From NCBI RefSeq assembly GCF_003574445.1, contig NZ_KZ984552.1:124001-188000 (forward strand): a stretch of DNA of 64,000 nt, given 5' to 3'. This DNA comes from Streptomyces sp. YIM 130001 (GTDB taxonomy: Bacteria > Actinomycetota > Actinomycetes > Streptomycetales > Streptomycetaceae). The translations under genes and the position numbers were made by a program. A model generated the notes under the pieces. That model did not search any database, was not told the origin of the DNA, and saw only the letters and a program-made list of their open reading frames with translations. This document shows, piece after piece, positions 40,576 through 48,852 of the stretch (positions are counted from its first letter, which is position 1; the number at the start of each line of letters is the position of its first letter).

Positions 40576-40628
40576 ATGAACTTTATGTGCGCCTGACGGG
40601 AATGATCCTCAGGCGCTTTATTGTTTTT
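40576..40628 (+). promoter_or_regulatory. Possible attenuator with mini-ORF before the cold-shock gene
   Basis: A hairpin with perfect 8-bp arms GCGCCTGA (40589-40596) and TCAGGCGC (40609-40616) is followed by TTTATTGTTTTT, the only classical U-rich terminator in this GC-rich window. It lies 46 bases before the csp start. A six-codon ORF, ATG 40576 to TGA 40594-40596 (MNFMCA), ends inside the left arm, so a ribosome on it would block the hairpin. TAGGCT at 40545 could be the -10 of the transcript. The layout suggests ribosome-dependent attenuation or a short RNA. Confidence 0.5.
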
Positions 40629-40673
40629 CCGGCGGTTTCTCCGGATGGGACCCTTACCTATCAGGAGAGAACA

Positions 40674-40877
40674 ATGGCTACTGGAACCGTGAAGTGGTTC
40701 AACTCGGAAAAGGGCTTCGGCTTCATCGAGCAGGACGGCGGCGGCGCCGACGTCTTCGCCCACTACTCCAACATTGCCACCTCGGGCTTCCGTGAGCTCC
40801 AGGAGGGCCAGAAGGTGACGTTCGACGTCACGCAGGGCCAGAAGGGCCCGCAGGCGGAGAACATCGTCCCGGCCTGA
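40674..40877 (+). CDS. Cold-shock domain protein (CspA family)
   Basis: A 67-residue single-strand nucleic-acid-binding OB-fold protein. RNP1 KGFGFIEQ and RNP2 DVFAHYSNI are intact, with the start [17 protein letters not shown] typical of actinobacterial Csp. SD sequence AGGAGAG 6 bases before the ATG. Its 5' region is AT-rich compared with its surroundings and holds a terminator-like hairpin. The next gene is a DEAD-box helicase, another RNA-unfolding protein. Confidence 0.96.
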   Translation: MATGTVKWFNSEKGFGFIEQDGGGADVFAHYSNIATSGFRELQEGQKVTFDVTQGQKGPQAENIVPA

Positions 40878-40898
40878 CTGCCCTTGGACGCGTAATCC

Positions 40899-40938
40899 GC
40901 AGCCGGGGTCCGCACCGTGTGGTGCGGGCCCCGGCTGC
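40899..40938. terminator. Terminator after the cold-shock gene
   Basis: An 18-bp stem with one G-T wobble (left arm 40899-40916, right arm 40921-40938) and a GTGT loop, 21 bases after the stop codon. Confidence 0.85.
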
Positions 40939-40973
40939 TGCTGTCCCCAGATCGCACCCCCGTGCCACCCGGG

Positions 40974-40997
40974 CAGGGGATTCTCCCCTGGAATTTT
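40974..40997 (+). promoter_or_regulatory. Hairpin with T-run in the helicase leader
   Basis: CAGGGGA-TTC-TCCCCTG (40974-40990), then GAATTTT. It is terminator-like and lies 50-75 bases upstream of the DEAD-box start, much like the structure in front of the csp gene. It may attenuate helicase transcription. It could instead be a second terminator for csp. Confidence 0.4.
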
Positions 40998-41047
40998 CCC
41001 CAGACTTCGTCCGGGGGGACCCCCAAGGGTCAGGAAGGCAATTCAGC

Positions 41048-42682
41048 ATGACCAGCTCCGCACGTCCCGTCCGTTCCGGAAACACCGCGAAGAATTCCGG
41101 CCGGAAGCAGGTCGGCGGCCAGGGCCGCCGGGCACAGGGCGGTGGCCAGGCGGCCGGCCGTCGGGCACCTGCCCGCCGGGCCCCGGCCCCGGGTGGCGAG
41201 TTCGCCGTGCCGGAGACCGTCACCCCGGCCCTGCCCTCCGTCGCAGCCTTCGCGGACCTCGACATGCCCGCGGCGCTCCTGACCACGCTGGGGACGCAGG
41301 GCGTCACCGAGCCCTTCCCGATCCAGGCCGCGACCCTGCCCAACTCCCTTGCCGGGCGCGACATCCTGGGCCGTGGACGCACCGGCTCGGGCAAGACCCT
41401 CGCCTTCGGCCTCGCCCTGCTCGCCCGCACCGCCGGACGCCGGGCGGCGCCGCGTGCCCCGCTCGCACTCGTCCTGGTGCCCACGCGTGAGCTCGCCCAG
41501 CAGGTCACCGACGCCCTCACGCCGTACGCCGAAGCGCTGCGGCTGCGCCTGACCACGGTCGTCGGCGGTCTGTCGATCGGCCGCCAGGCCGGCGCGCTGC
41601 GCCGCGGCGCCGAGGTCGTGGTGGCCACCCCCGGACGCCTCAAGGACCTGATCGAGCGCGGCGACTGCGAACTGGACCAGGTCGGCATCACCGTCCTCGA
41701 CGAGGCCGACCAGATGGCCGACATGGGCTTCATGCCGCAGGTCACCGCGCTGCTCAAGCAGGTCGAGCCGAACGGTCAGCGGATGCTGTTCTCGGCCACG
41801 CTCGACCGGAACATCGACCGTCTGGTGCGGATGTTCCTCAACGACCCCGTGGTGCACTCCGTCGACCCCTCCGCGGGCGCGGTCGTGACCATGGACCACC
41901 ACGTCCTGCACGTCGCGGACGACACCGACAAGAAGGCCGTCGCCACCCGGATCGCCGCGCGGGACGGCCGGGTCATCCTCTTCGTCGACACCAAGCGCGC
42001 CGCCGACCGCTTCGCCAAGAGGCTGCTCGCCCAGGGTGTGCGCGCGGCCGCCCTGCACGGTGGACGCTCCCAGCCGCAGCGCAACCGCACGCTCGAGCAG
42101 TTCAAGAACGGCCAGGTCACAGCCCTCGTCGCGACGAACGTCGCAGCCCGCGGCATCCACGTCGACGATCTCGACCTCGTGGTCAACGTCGACCCGCCCG
42201 TCGACCACAAGGACTACCTGCACCGCGGCGGCCGCACCGCCCGCGCGGGCGAGTCCGGCAGCGTCGTCACCCTCGTCCTGCCCGAGCAGAAGCGCGAGAT
42301 GAGCCGCCTGATGTCGCACGCCGGCATCAAGCCGCACACGGCGCAGGTCCGCTCGTCCGACGAGGAACTGACCCGCATCACCGGCGCCCGCGAGCCCTCC
42401 GGGGTACCGGTCGTGCTCGAGGTGCCCGCCCAGGCGGTGGCGTCCGCCGGCACCTCCGCCCGGCGTTCCGGCTCGGGCCGCCGCGGCGGCCGCTCCGGCG
42501 GCGCGCGCACCGGCCGCACCGGTGAGCAGCCGCGCTCCGGGCGCTCCGGGGAGCAGTCCCGTGGCGGGCGCAACGGAGAGCCGGGCCGTACGGCGCGTAC
42601 CGGAGAGCCGGGCCGTTCCGGCGCCCCCCGCCGCGGTCGTCGCGGCGGCCGGGGCCAGGGGTCGGGAGCGGCGGCCGCCTGA
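41048..42682 (+). CDS. DEAD-box RNA helicase
   Basis: A 544-residue ATP-dependent RNA helicase. All motifs are readable: Q motif FPIQAATLPNSLAG, I GRTGSGKT (about 110), Ia PTRELAQQ, Ib TPGR, II DEAD (218-221), III SAT, IV VILFVDTK, V TNVAARGIHVDDLDLV and VI HRGGRTARAG. Basic, Arg/Gly-rich tails flank the core: residues 1-55 and about 470-544, the latter with repeated GE-x-x-RSGR units, likely RNA-binding. SD AGGAAGG 9 bases before ATG 41048. Position after csp suggests a cold or RNA-structure response. Confidence 0.95.
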   Translation: MTSSARPVRSGNTAKNSGRKQVGGQGRRAQGGGQAAGRRAPARRAPAPGGEFAVPETVTPALPSVAAFADLDMPAALLTTLGTQGVTEPFPIQAATLPNSLAGRDILGRGRTGSGKTLAFGLALLARTAGRRAAPRAPLALVLVPTRELAQQVTDALTPYAEALRLRLTTVVGGLSIGRQAGALRRGAEVVVATPGRLKDLIERGDCELDQVGITVLDEADQMADMGFMPQVTALLKQVEPNGQRMLFSATLDRNIDRLVRMFLNDPVVHSVDPSAGAVVTMDHHVLHVADDTDKKAVATRIAARDGRVILFVDTKRAADRFAKRLLAQGVRAAALHGGRSQPQRNRTLEQFKNGQVTALVATNVAARGIHVDDLDLVVNVDPPVDHKDYLHRGGRTARAGESGSVVTLVLPEQKREMSRLMSHAGIKPHTAQVRSSDEELTRITGAREPSGVPVVLEVPAQAVASAGTSARRSGSGRRGGRSGGARTGRTGEQPRSGRSGEQSRGGRNGEPGRTARTGEPGRSGAPRRGRRGGRGQGSGAAAA

Positions 42683-42711
42683 GCCGCCCTTCGGACCGGC
42701 ATGGAGGTGTG

Positions 42712-43527
42712 ATGCGTCCGGAACGGCACGGCGGCGGGGCGTGGAGGTACGCGCTGACCTCGGACGAGGACGACGGCGACTTCTGGGGCTTCGCTCATGA
42801 GGCCGTGGGGCTCTTCACGTCGTCGGCCGACGACGAGGGGGCCCGCCGCGTGCTCCTCGCGGGTTGCCTCCCGCAGGGCGGCCTGCTCGAGAGCGCCGAC
42901 CACGTCGGCGGTCGTCGCGCCGGGGCGGGAAACGCCTGGATCGCGCTCCTCGACGAGGACGGCGCCACCATGGGGTTGTACTTCGTCAACGACGTCACCG
43001 TCGTCGACGTCGGCCCATCCGCCCGCGGAGCAGGACTCGTCGACCTCACGGTGACGCTGTGGTGCGCGGACGCCCTGCCGGGAGCGGAACGATGGTGGGA
43101 CCTGCTCCGCGCCGGCCACCTGAACCGCACCGGCATGTGGCACGACCTCGCGCCCGGGGACCGTCACACGTGGCTGTCGGTGGCCCTGTGGTCCCGGGAG
43201 TACCGACGCCGGGGACGGCCCGACGCTCCCGCAGGCCGGGTGTTCACCCTGGACGGCCGGTACGTCGACGACGAGGACAGCTTCTACTGCGCGATCGGTG
43301 AGGCCGTCAACGGGCCCTGCGGATACTTCGGCTGGAACCTGGACGCGCTGGACGACTGTCTGCGAGGCGGCTGGGGCGCCACCGCTCCGTTCACCCTGCA
43401 CTGGGAATCCTCTGCCGTGGCCGGGGCGCGGCGGTCTCGCCCGTTCACCCCCGGCAGCGACGATCCGCCGTTCTCTCTGCTCCTGGAGATCCTCGAGGAA
43501 CGAGGCGTGCGCGTCGACATGCGCTGA
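42712..43527 (+). CDS. Protein with C-terminal barstar domain
   Basis: About 271 residues. The C-terminal third matches the barstar (ribonuclease inhibitor) fold: FTLDGRYVDDEDSFYCAIGEAVNG then GYFGWNLDALDDCLRGGWG, the hallmark helix with acidic residues that plug barnase-type active sites. The first about 170 residues (LLDEDGATMGLYFVND and so on) are of no family I can name. GTG 42709 and ATG 42712 are both possible starts; GGAGG is 4 bases before the ATG. No barnase-like RNase gene is next to it. Confidence 0.82.
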   Translation: MRPERHGGGAWRYALTSDEDDGDFWGFAHEAVGLFTSSADDEGARRVLLAGCLPQGGLLESADHVGGRRAGAGNAWIALLDEDGATMGLYFVNDVTVVDVGPSARGAGLVDLTVTLWCADALPGAERWWDLLRAGHLNRTGMWHDLAPGDRHTWLSVALWSREYRRRGRPDAPAGRVFTLDGRYVDDEDSFYCAIGEAVNGPCGYFGWNLDALDDCLRGGWGATAPFTLHWESSAVAGARRSRPFTPGSDDPPFSLLLEILEERGVRVDMR

Positions 43528-43553
43528 CCGACGGGCGCCCGGCGGGACAGGTG

Positions 43554-44609
43554 CTACGCGGTGAAGTCGGCCGGCGAGGTCGGGATGATCGTCCTGCGGG
43601 GCGGGCCCGTCGGACGCGCCCCCGGTTCCGGCGCCACGCGGTCCATGAGCAGCCCGGCCGCGCGGCGCCCGATCTCCTCGGGGTCGTAGGACGCCAGGGT
43701 GAGCGGGACGCCGAACAGGTCGGCCGACTCCACGGCGTCGAAACCGGCCAGGGCGGCGCCCGAGCCGAGCCCGCGCACCGCCCGGCAAGCGCCGAGCGTC
43801 AGCCGGTTGTTGGCACAGAACAACGCGGTGGGCCCGTCCGCCCGGTCGAGCAGATCCCGCGCGGCCGCCTCGGCGGTGACGACGTCGTACGGGCCGCGCC
43901 GCACCCACTCCTCACGCGGCGGGACGCCTGCTTCCTCCAGGGCCGACCACCAGCCGCGGAAGCGCTCGGCACCCGTGAACAGGGTGGGCGGATTGCCGAG
44001 GAACCCGACCCGCGTGTGACCGTCCGCCACGAGCCGTGCCGTCGCCGCACGCGCGCCGCCGAAGTCGTCGACCAGCACGGTGTCCGCCTCGATACCGGCG
44101 GGCGGCCGGGCGGCCAGCACCAGCGGCGTGTTGTCGAGCGCCGCGGGGGAGAGGTGACGCTGGTCGGAGCCCGACGGGACGACGATCAGACCGTTCACCC
44201 GCCGGGCGACGAGGTCCTGGACCAGGTCCTGCTCGCGCGCGAGCCGCTCCGCGGTGTTGCCCAGCACCAGGCGCAGACCGTGCTCCTGCACCACCTCCTC
44301 GGCGCCCAGGGCCAGTTGGGCGTAGAAGGGATTGGCCAGGTTGGTGACGACCAGACCGACCAGCCCGCTCTGCCGGCCAAGACGGAGGTTGCGTGCCGTC
44401 TCGTTGCGCCGATAGCCGAGGTCGCTCACGGCGTCGAGGACGCGCTGGCGGGTCGAGTCGCCGACCCGACCGCTCCCCTTCAGCACCCGGGAGACGGTCA
44501 TGGCGCTGACCCCGGCGCGTGCCGCCACGTCGCGCATGGTGGGGGTGGCACGAGGGGGCTCTCCGGCGGTTTCGGACCCGGGCACTGCCTTGCTGCTCCC
44601 CTCAAGCAC
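43554..44609 (-). CDS. LacI-family regulator of the mannoside cluster
   Basis: A 351-residue LacI/GalR regulator. Helix-turn-helix TMRDVAARAGVSAMTVSRVLKGSGRVGDSTRQRVLDA at about 24-60, then a periplasmic-binding-protein-like sensor domain (GLVVTNLANPFYAQLALGAEE). It has a 23-residue N-terminal extension from the GTG start. It is the last gene of a set symporter-isomerase-ROK-LacI. Three 12-base LacI-type operators at 47363, 48841 and 49203 are its likely targets, with a mannose-derived sugar as inducer. Confidence 0.9.
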   Translation of the reverse strand: MLEGSSKAVPGSETAGEPPRATPTMRDVAARAGVSAMTVSRVLKGSGRVGDSTRQRVLDAVSDLGYRRNETARNLRLGRQSGLVGLVVTNLANPFYAQLALGAEEVVQEHGLRLVLGNTAERLAREQDLVQDLVARRVNGLIVVPSGSDQRHLSPAALDNTPLVLAARPPAGIEADTVLVDDFGGARAATARLVADGHTRVGFLGNPPTLFTGAERFRGWWSALEEAGVPPREEWVRRGPYDVVTAEAAARDLLDRADGPTALFCANNRLTLGACRAVRGLGSGAALAGFDAVESADLFGVPLTLASYDPEEIGRRAAGLLMDRVAPEPGARPTGPPRRTIIPTSPADFTA

Positions 44610-44644
44610 CCGCAGGCGCTCGCCGTCTGCGCGGACTGCCCATC

Positions 44645-44694
44645 ATAGGCGGACGACAGGACCCTCCTTATAGGTGGACGACAGGGCCCTCCTT
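44645..44694. repeat. Tandem 25-bp direct repeat at the ROK gene 3' end
   Basis: Two adjacent copies, 44645-44669 and 44670-44694, identical at 23 of 25 positions. On the minus strand each begins AAGGAGGG. The right copy encodes the last residues of the ROK protein and its stop; the left copy is a duplicate just after the stop, including another AAGGAGGG about 50 bases before the LacI start. It looks like a recent tandem duplication. Confidence 0.8.
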
Positions 44695-45618
44695 CCGGCC
44701 TGTCGCGTCCAATGCCGCCCACCGTGCGGCGCCCAGCAGGGGAGCCCGGTCCGGCTGCTGCGCGGGGGCGAGGGACAACTCCGGTGCCCCGCCGTCGGAC
44801 AGGCCCTCCCGCAGCGGCCGTTCGACCCGGTCCCAGGACCCGGCGATGGAACCGCCGACGACCAGTACGGTGCCCGCGAAGCGGCTCAGCCAGGGCGCGA
44901 GGGCGACCCCGAGCGAACGGAAGGCGTGGTCGAGCACGGCGCCGGCCGCACGGTCGCCGCCGCGTGCGCGTGAAGCGATGGTGTGTACGTCCGGCACCTC
45001 CGCGGGGTCACCGTCCGAAGCCCGGGAGTAGGCGGCCCGTATCGCCCGGCGCGACACCGTCTCCTCCAACGGGCGCCCGTCCACGACGAGTCGGTGCGCA
45101 CTGCCCTCCGGCGGTACCAGCGACCCGTCGTTGACCGGCATGCCGTCGGCCAGGAAGGCGGACCCGACCCCGCTGCCGAGCGTCAGACAGACGGCCCGCT
45201 CGTGTCCGGCGGCAGCCCCGCAGGCGTACTCGCCGAGCCCGAACGCGTCGGCGTCATTGACGAAGCGGAGCGCGGCCGGGGCCGGCCGGATGCGGGTGCG
45301 CAGCTCGGCGCCGACGTCCATGCCGTACAGCGCATCGAACTTCCCCACCCCTGCGAACAGCGCCACCCCCGTCTCGTACGCGAAGGGGCCGGGCACGGCC
45401 ACGCCCCAACAGGCGTCGCGCGGCGCCCCGATACGGGAGGCCGCGAGAGCGAGTCGGCCGAGCACCTCGTCGGCCGCACCGTGCGGGGACAGCGACTCCC
45501 GGGCCGGCTCCCCGATCACCGCGCCCGCCGCCAGGTCCACCAGGGCGGCCGTGACATGGGTGCCGCCCATCTCCAGTACAGGGTGCGTCAGTTGGGCCCG
45601 GCCCGGATCCGGCTGCAT
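44668..45618 (-). CDS. ROK-family sugar kinase, zinc motif absent
   Basis: A 316-residue ROK protein without DNA-binding domain, so an enzyme-type member. Nucleotide loop LEMGGTHVTAALVD, catalytic-type Asp in FVNDADAFGLGEYACG, TLGSGVGSAFLADG, and final VVGGSIAGSWDRV. The usual ROK zinc signature (CxCGxxGCxE) is missing: the matching region HRLVVDGRPLEETVSRR has no Cys. It probably phosphorylates a hexose such as mannose, given the adjacent phosphomannose-isomerase-like gene, whose stop overlaps its ATG. Confidence 0.85.
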   Translation of the reverse strand: MQPDPGRAQLTHPVLEMGGTHVTAALVDLAAGAVIGEPARESLSPHGAADEVLGRLALAASRIGAPRDACWGVAVPGPFAYETGVALFAGVGKFDALYGMDVGAELRTRIRPAPAALRFVNDADAFGLGEYACGAAAGHERAVCLTLGSGVGSAFLADGMPVNDGSLVPPEGSAHRLVVDGRPLEETVSRRAIRAAYSRASDGDPAEVPDVHTIASRARGGDRAAGAVLDHAFRSLGVALAPWLSRFAGTVLVVGGSIAGSWDRVERPLREGLSDGGAPELSLAPAQQPDRAPLLGAARWAALDATGRKEGPVVHL

Positions 45619-47333
45619 CAGCGCTCCCTCACCGACGACGTGACGACGTGCACCGGCCGGTCGCCGAGCGGGCGCAGCCGGTAGGCACCCACCGAAGCGG
45701 GCACGGTGAGCGTCTCGGCGAAGACCAGATCGTGGTCACGGCCGTCGGCCCATTCGATCAGCACACCGTCGCCGGCGGCTACGTTCAGGATGTGGAAGCG
45801 GCCCGCGGTGTCCAACTCGGCGCCGCCGCAGGATGGTTCGAGCACCACGCGGCGCACCTCGTAGAACATCTCGGGCAGCGCGCCGAGCAGCTCCTCGTGC
45901 CAGCCCGCGCCTTCGCGCAGGGTGCGCGGCTCCTGCATCAGGTCGCGGCGGACCGCTTCGCCCTGGCGGGAGGTGTCGAGGTTGGCGAAGGCGTGCTCGT
46001 AGGGCAGCGGGCGGGGGGCACCGGACGGGCCCTTGCGGAGCCAGTCGTAGAAGCGCAGGGAGTACAGGTACGGCGTCGCGCTGATCTCCAGGACCAGGTT
46101 GCCGGTGCCGGAGGCGTGCGGGGTGCCCGCGGGGATCAGGTAGAGCCGGCCCTCTTCGGCCGGGTGGCTCTGGACGAAGCGGTCGACGTCCATCTCCTCG
46201 CCGTCCGCGACGGCGGCGATCACCTGCTTGCGCATCAACGCGAGGTCGGCGTCCTGCTGCAGGCCGAGGTGGACGCGGGCGTCGGGGGAGTCCTTGGCCG
46301 TGAGGTAGTAGGTCTCGTGCTGGGTGTACGGCCAGCCGAAACGGTCGCGCATGTACTCCTCGCGCGGATGCAGATGGACCGAGAGGCTGCCGCCGTCCAC
46401 CGTGTCGAGGTAGTCGAAGCGGATCGGGAACGACGTGCCGAACTCCTCGTGCACCTCGGTGCCGAGGAATTCCTCGGGGTGCAGTACGCACAGCAGCTGG
46501 AACGGGATCTCGACCTCGGCCTCCGGGCCGTTGCCCACGAGGACGCCGGCCTCGGGGGCGATCAGCTCGTAGCCGAGTGCGGTGTTGCCGTTCTGCGGGG
46601 TGACGCCCAGTTCCCGAGAGCCCCAATGGCCGCCCCAGAGCGTGGAGTTGAACCAGGGGCGGGTACGGACGGGGCCGCTCGCCAGATCGGCGAGTGTGGC
46701 GCGCAGCGTGGTGCCGTCGACGGAGGCGGGGTGGGCCATGTCCTGGAGGTCCAGCCAGCGCTCGACACCGGCGGCGTGCGCGTCGCGGTGCGCGTCGAGC
46801 ATCGGCCAGTCCGCGTAGAACAGGCGGCGCAGGTCGCCGGGCGCGCTGTGCCGGCCGAGGTTGACGCCGAGGGCCGGGTCCCCCGCCGCGACGGCCGCCT
46901 CGGCGTAGCGCTTGGGCAGGTCCGCGTACCAGAGCACGTCGTGCCCGACGAGTGCGGCGCCCGGGCCGAGCACGATCGCCAGGCCCTCGTGCGGGGCCTC
47001 GACCGTGGGAAGCGACGTGTACGCCACGGCCGGCGAAGCGGTGGCGAGGGGCAGGTAGTACGCGTCGGCGTCCGGGCCGTCGCCGGTGTGCCGCAGCACG
47101 GTGTCCCAGTCGGCCTCGTACTCCCTGAGGTCCACGACGCGGACGGCGAGTCCGCGCGCGGCGAGTGCGTCGGACAGCTGGGCCCGCACCGCGCTCCAGT
47201 CGAGTGCGGCCGGGCCGTCGAGGGCCAGTACGGCGGGTCCGGCGGGCAGGGTCGCGACGGCGGGCTCCCACCCGCGCGCGACCGTTCCGCCGACGGCCTG
47301 GTAGCGGGGATTGTGCTGGTAGGAGCGGGTCAC
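45618..47333 (-). CDS. Class I mannose-6-phosphate isomerase-like protein with N-terminal kinase-like domain
   Basis: A 571-residue protein. The C-terminal two thirds are a cupin-type phosphomannose isomerase: metal ligands in LSVHLHPREEYM (H-x-H rather than the usual Q-x-H), Glu in QHETYYL, and His in LIPAGTPHASGTG. The N-terminal about 190 residues resemble a P-loop sugar or uridine kinase fold (VLALDGPAALDW, then RRLFYADWPMLDAHRDAH) but lack the GKS/T of a working Walker A. GTG start. The upstream LacI-type operator at 47363 is 30 bases away. Expected role: mannose-6-P to fructose-6-P. Confidence 0.82.
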   Translation of the reverse strand: MTRSYQHNPRYQAVGGTVARGWEPAVATLPAGPAVLALDGPAALDWSAVRAQLSDALAARGLAVRVVDLREYEADWDTVLRHTGDGPDADAYYLPLATASPAVAYTSLPTVEAPHEGLAIVLGPGAALVGHDVLWYADLPKRYAEAAVAAGDPALGVNLGRHSAPGDLRRLFYADWPMLDAHRDAHAAGVERWLDLQDMAHPASVDGTTLRATLADLASGPVRTRPWFNSTLWGGHWGSRELGVTPQNGNTALGYELIAPEAGVLVGNGPEAEVEIPFQLLCVLHPEEFLGTEVHEEFGTSFPIRFDYLDTVDGGSLSVHLHPREEYMRDRFGWPYTQHETYYLTAKDSPDARVHLGLQQDADLALMRKQVIAAVADGEEMDVDRFVQSHPAEEGRLYLIPAGTPHASGTGNLVLEISATPYLYSLRFYDWLRKGPSGAPRPLPYEHAFANLDTSRQGEAVRRDLMQEPRTLREGAGWHEELLGALPEMFYEVRRVVLEPSCGGAELDTAGRFHILNVAAGDGVLIEWADGRDHDLVFAETLTVPASVGAYRLRPLGDRPVHVVTSSVRER

Positions 47334-47362
47334 GGCACTCTCCGGGGTCTCAGAACGTGAAT

Positions 47363-47374
47363 GTTATCGTTAAC
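47363..47374. promoter_or_regulatory. LacI-type operator 1, before the isomerase gene
   Basis: GTTATCGTTAAC (reverse complement GTTAACGATAAC), with the central CG typical of LacI operators. It lies 30 bases upstream of the isomerase start, in the 107-base gap after the symporter gene. Confidence 0.65.
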
Positions 47375-47440
47375 TCTACGGGCAGGGATACACACGCCGT
47401 CAAGGCGGTACGCCCCCGGCGGGCCGGTGCGGGCCACAGG

Positions 47441-48820
47441 TCAGGCGGCCTTGGCGCGCAGGTCGAGCTCGATGTCCTCGAGGCTGCGTCCCTTGGTCTC
47501 CACGACGAAGCGCCGCGTGAAGACATGGGCGAAGGCGCAGATCGCGGCGAAGCCGAGGAAGAGCCAGCCGATGCCCACGGCGTCGAGCAGCACCGGGAAG
47601 CTGAGCGAGACCACGAAGTTGGCCGCCCACAGCAGCATCGTGCAGAAGCCGACCGCGGCACCCCGCACGTGCAGCGGGAACACCTCGCTGATCACCACCC
47701 AGCACACCGCACCCCAGGACGCGGAGAAGCTGACGATGAACGCACCGAGGCAGACCAGCGTGACCATGCCGACCACACCCATGCCGTCCGGCTCCGGCAG
47801 CAGCAGCGAGGTCGCGGCGAGCACCGTCAAGCTGGTGCACATGCAGACCGCGCCGCTCAGGAGCAGGCGCTTCCTGCCCACCTTGTCGATCAGCCAGATG
47901 GCCACCAGGGTCATCGCCATGTTGATCGCGCCGATCCCGGTGTTCGCGTAGATCGCGGCGGAGTCGCTGAAACCGACGTTGGTCAGCGTGGTCGGTGCGT
48001 AGTAGATGATCGTGTTGATGCCGACGACCTGATTGAGGATCGCGAGACCGACGCCCACCACGAGGGCGGGGCGCAGCCACGGAGCGAACACCTCGCGCAG
48101 GCCCGCGCGCTCCTTCGACGCGTCCTCCACCTGCCGGATCTCGGCGAGTTCGGCGTCGACCTGATCCGCCCCGCGTGTGCGGGCGAGTACCTCGCGGGCC
48201 TCCTTCTCCCGGCCGTTGCGCAGCAGCCAGCGCGGCGTCTCCGGCATCACGATCAGGCCCGCCAGCATGACCAGCGAGGGGACGATCGCGAGACCGAGCA
48301 TCCAGCGCCATGCCTCGGCCGGGGCCAGCAGGGCGTTGGTGACGTACGCGACGAAGATCCCCACGGTGATCATCAGTTGGTTGAGCGAGGAGACGGCGCC
48401 GCGGATGTGGGTGGAGGCCATCTCCGAGAGGTAGAGCGGGACGACCACGGAGGCCGCTCCCACGCCGAGGCCGAGCAGGACGCGGGCGGCCACGAGGAGT
48501 ATGACGTCGGGCGCGAAGCCGGCGGCCAGGGCGCCGACGCTGAAGGCGACCGCCGCGGCCATGCCGACGCGACGCCGTCCGAGCGAGTCGGCGAGCCGCC
48601 CGGCGGCGGTGGCCCCGGCCATCGCTCCCACCAGGAGCGAGCTGACGACGAAACCCTCGGCCAACGGGGTCAGGCCCAACTCGTCCCGGATGTAGAGCAG
48701 GGCGCCCGCGATGACTCCGGTGTCGTAGCCGAAGAGCAGGCCACCGAGGGCGCCGAAGAAGTAGATCCGTTTGGTCGACCTGCCCACGCTTCTCGCGTCG
48801 GGTATCGCTGCCTGGGACAC
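47441..48820 (-). CDS. MFS sugar/H+ symporter
   Basis: A 459-residue, 12-helix sugar-porter family member (XylE/GalP/GLUT type). Signatures: GGLLFGYDTGVIAGAL in helix 1, DSLGRRRVG, PLYLSEMASTHIRGA, PETPRWLLRNGREKEA after helix 6, NQVVGINTIIYYAPT in helix 7, and VETKGRSLEDIE at the C-terminus. GTG start. It lies upstream of the isomerase and kinase genes and carries its own LacI-type operator, so it probably brings in mannose or a similar hexose released outside. Confidence 0.93.
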   Translation of the reverse strand: MSQAAIPDARSVGRSTKRIYFFGALGGLLFGYDTGVIAGALLYIRDELGLTPLAEGFVVSSLLVGAMAGATAAGRLADSLGRRRVGMAAAVAFSVGALAAGFAPDVILLVAARVLLGLGVGAASVVVPLYLSEMASTHIRGAVSSLNQLMITVGIFVAYVTNALLAPAEAWRWMLGLAIVPSLVMLAGLIVMPETPRWLLRNGREKEAREVLARTRGADQVDAELAEIRQVEDASKERAGLREVFAPWLRPALVVGVGLAILNQVVGINTIIYYAPTTLTNVGFSDSAAIYANTGIGAINMAMTLVAIWLIDKVGRKRLLLSGAVCMCTSLTVLAATSLLLPEPDGMGVVGMVTLVCLGAFIVSFSASWGAVCWVVISEVFPLHVRGAAVGFCTMLLWAANFVVSLSFPVLLDAVGIGWLFLGFAAICAFAHVFTRRFVVETKGRSLEDIELDLRAKAA

Positions 48821-48840
48821 GGAGGCCTCCGGGGAAGTGG

Positions 48841-48852
48841 GTTAACGTTCAC
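48841..48852. promoter_or_regulatory. LacI-type operator 2, before the sugar symporter
   Basis: GTTAACGTTCAC, differing from GTTAACGATAAC at two positions. It lies 21 bases upstream of the symporter GTG. Confidence 0.55.
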
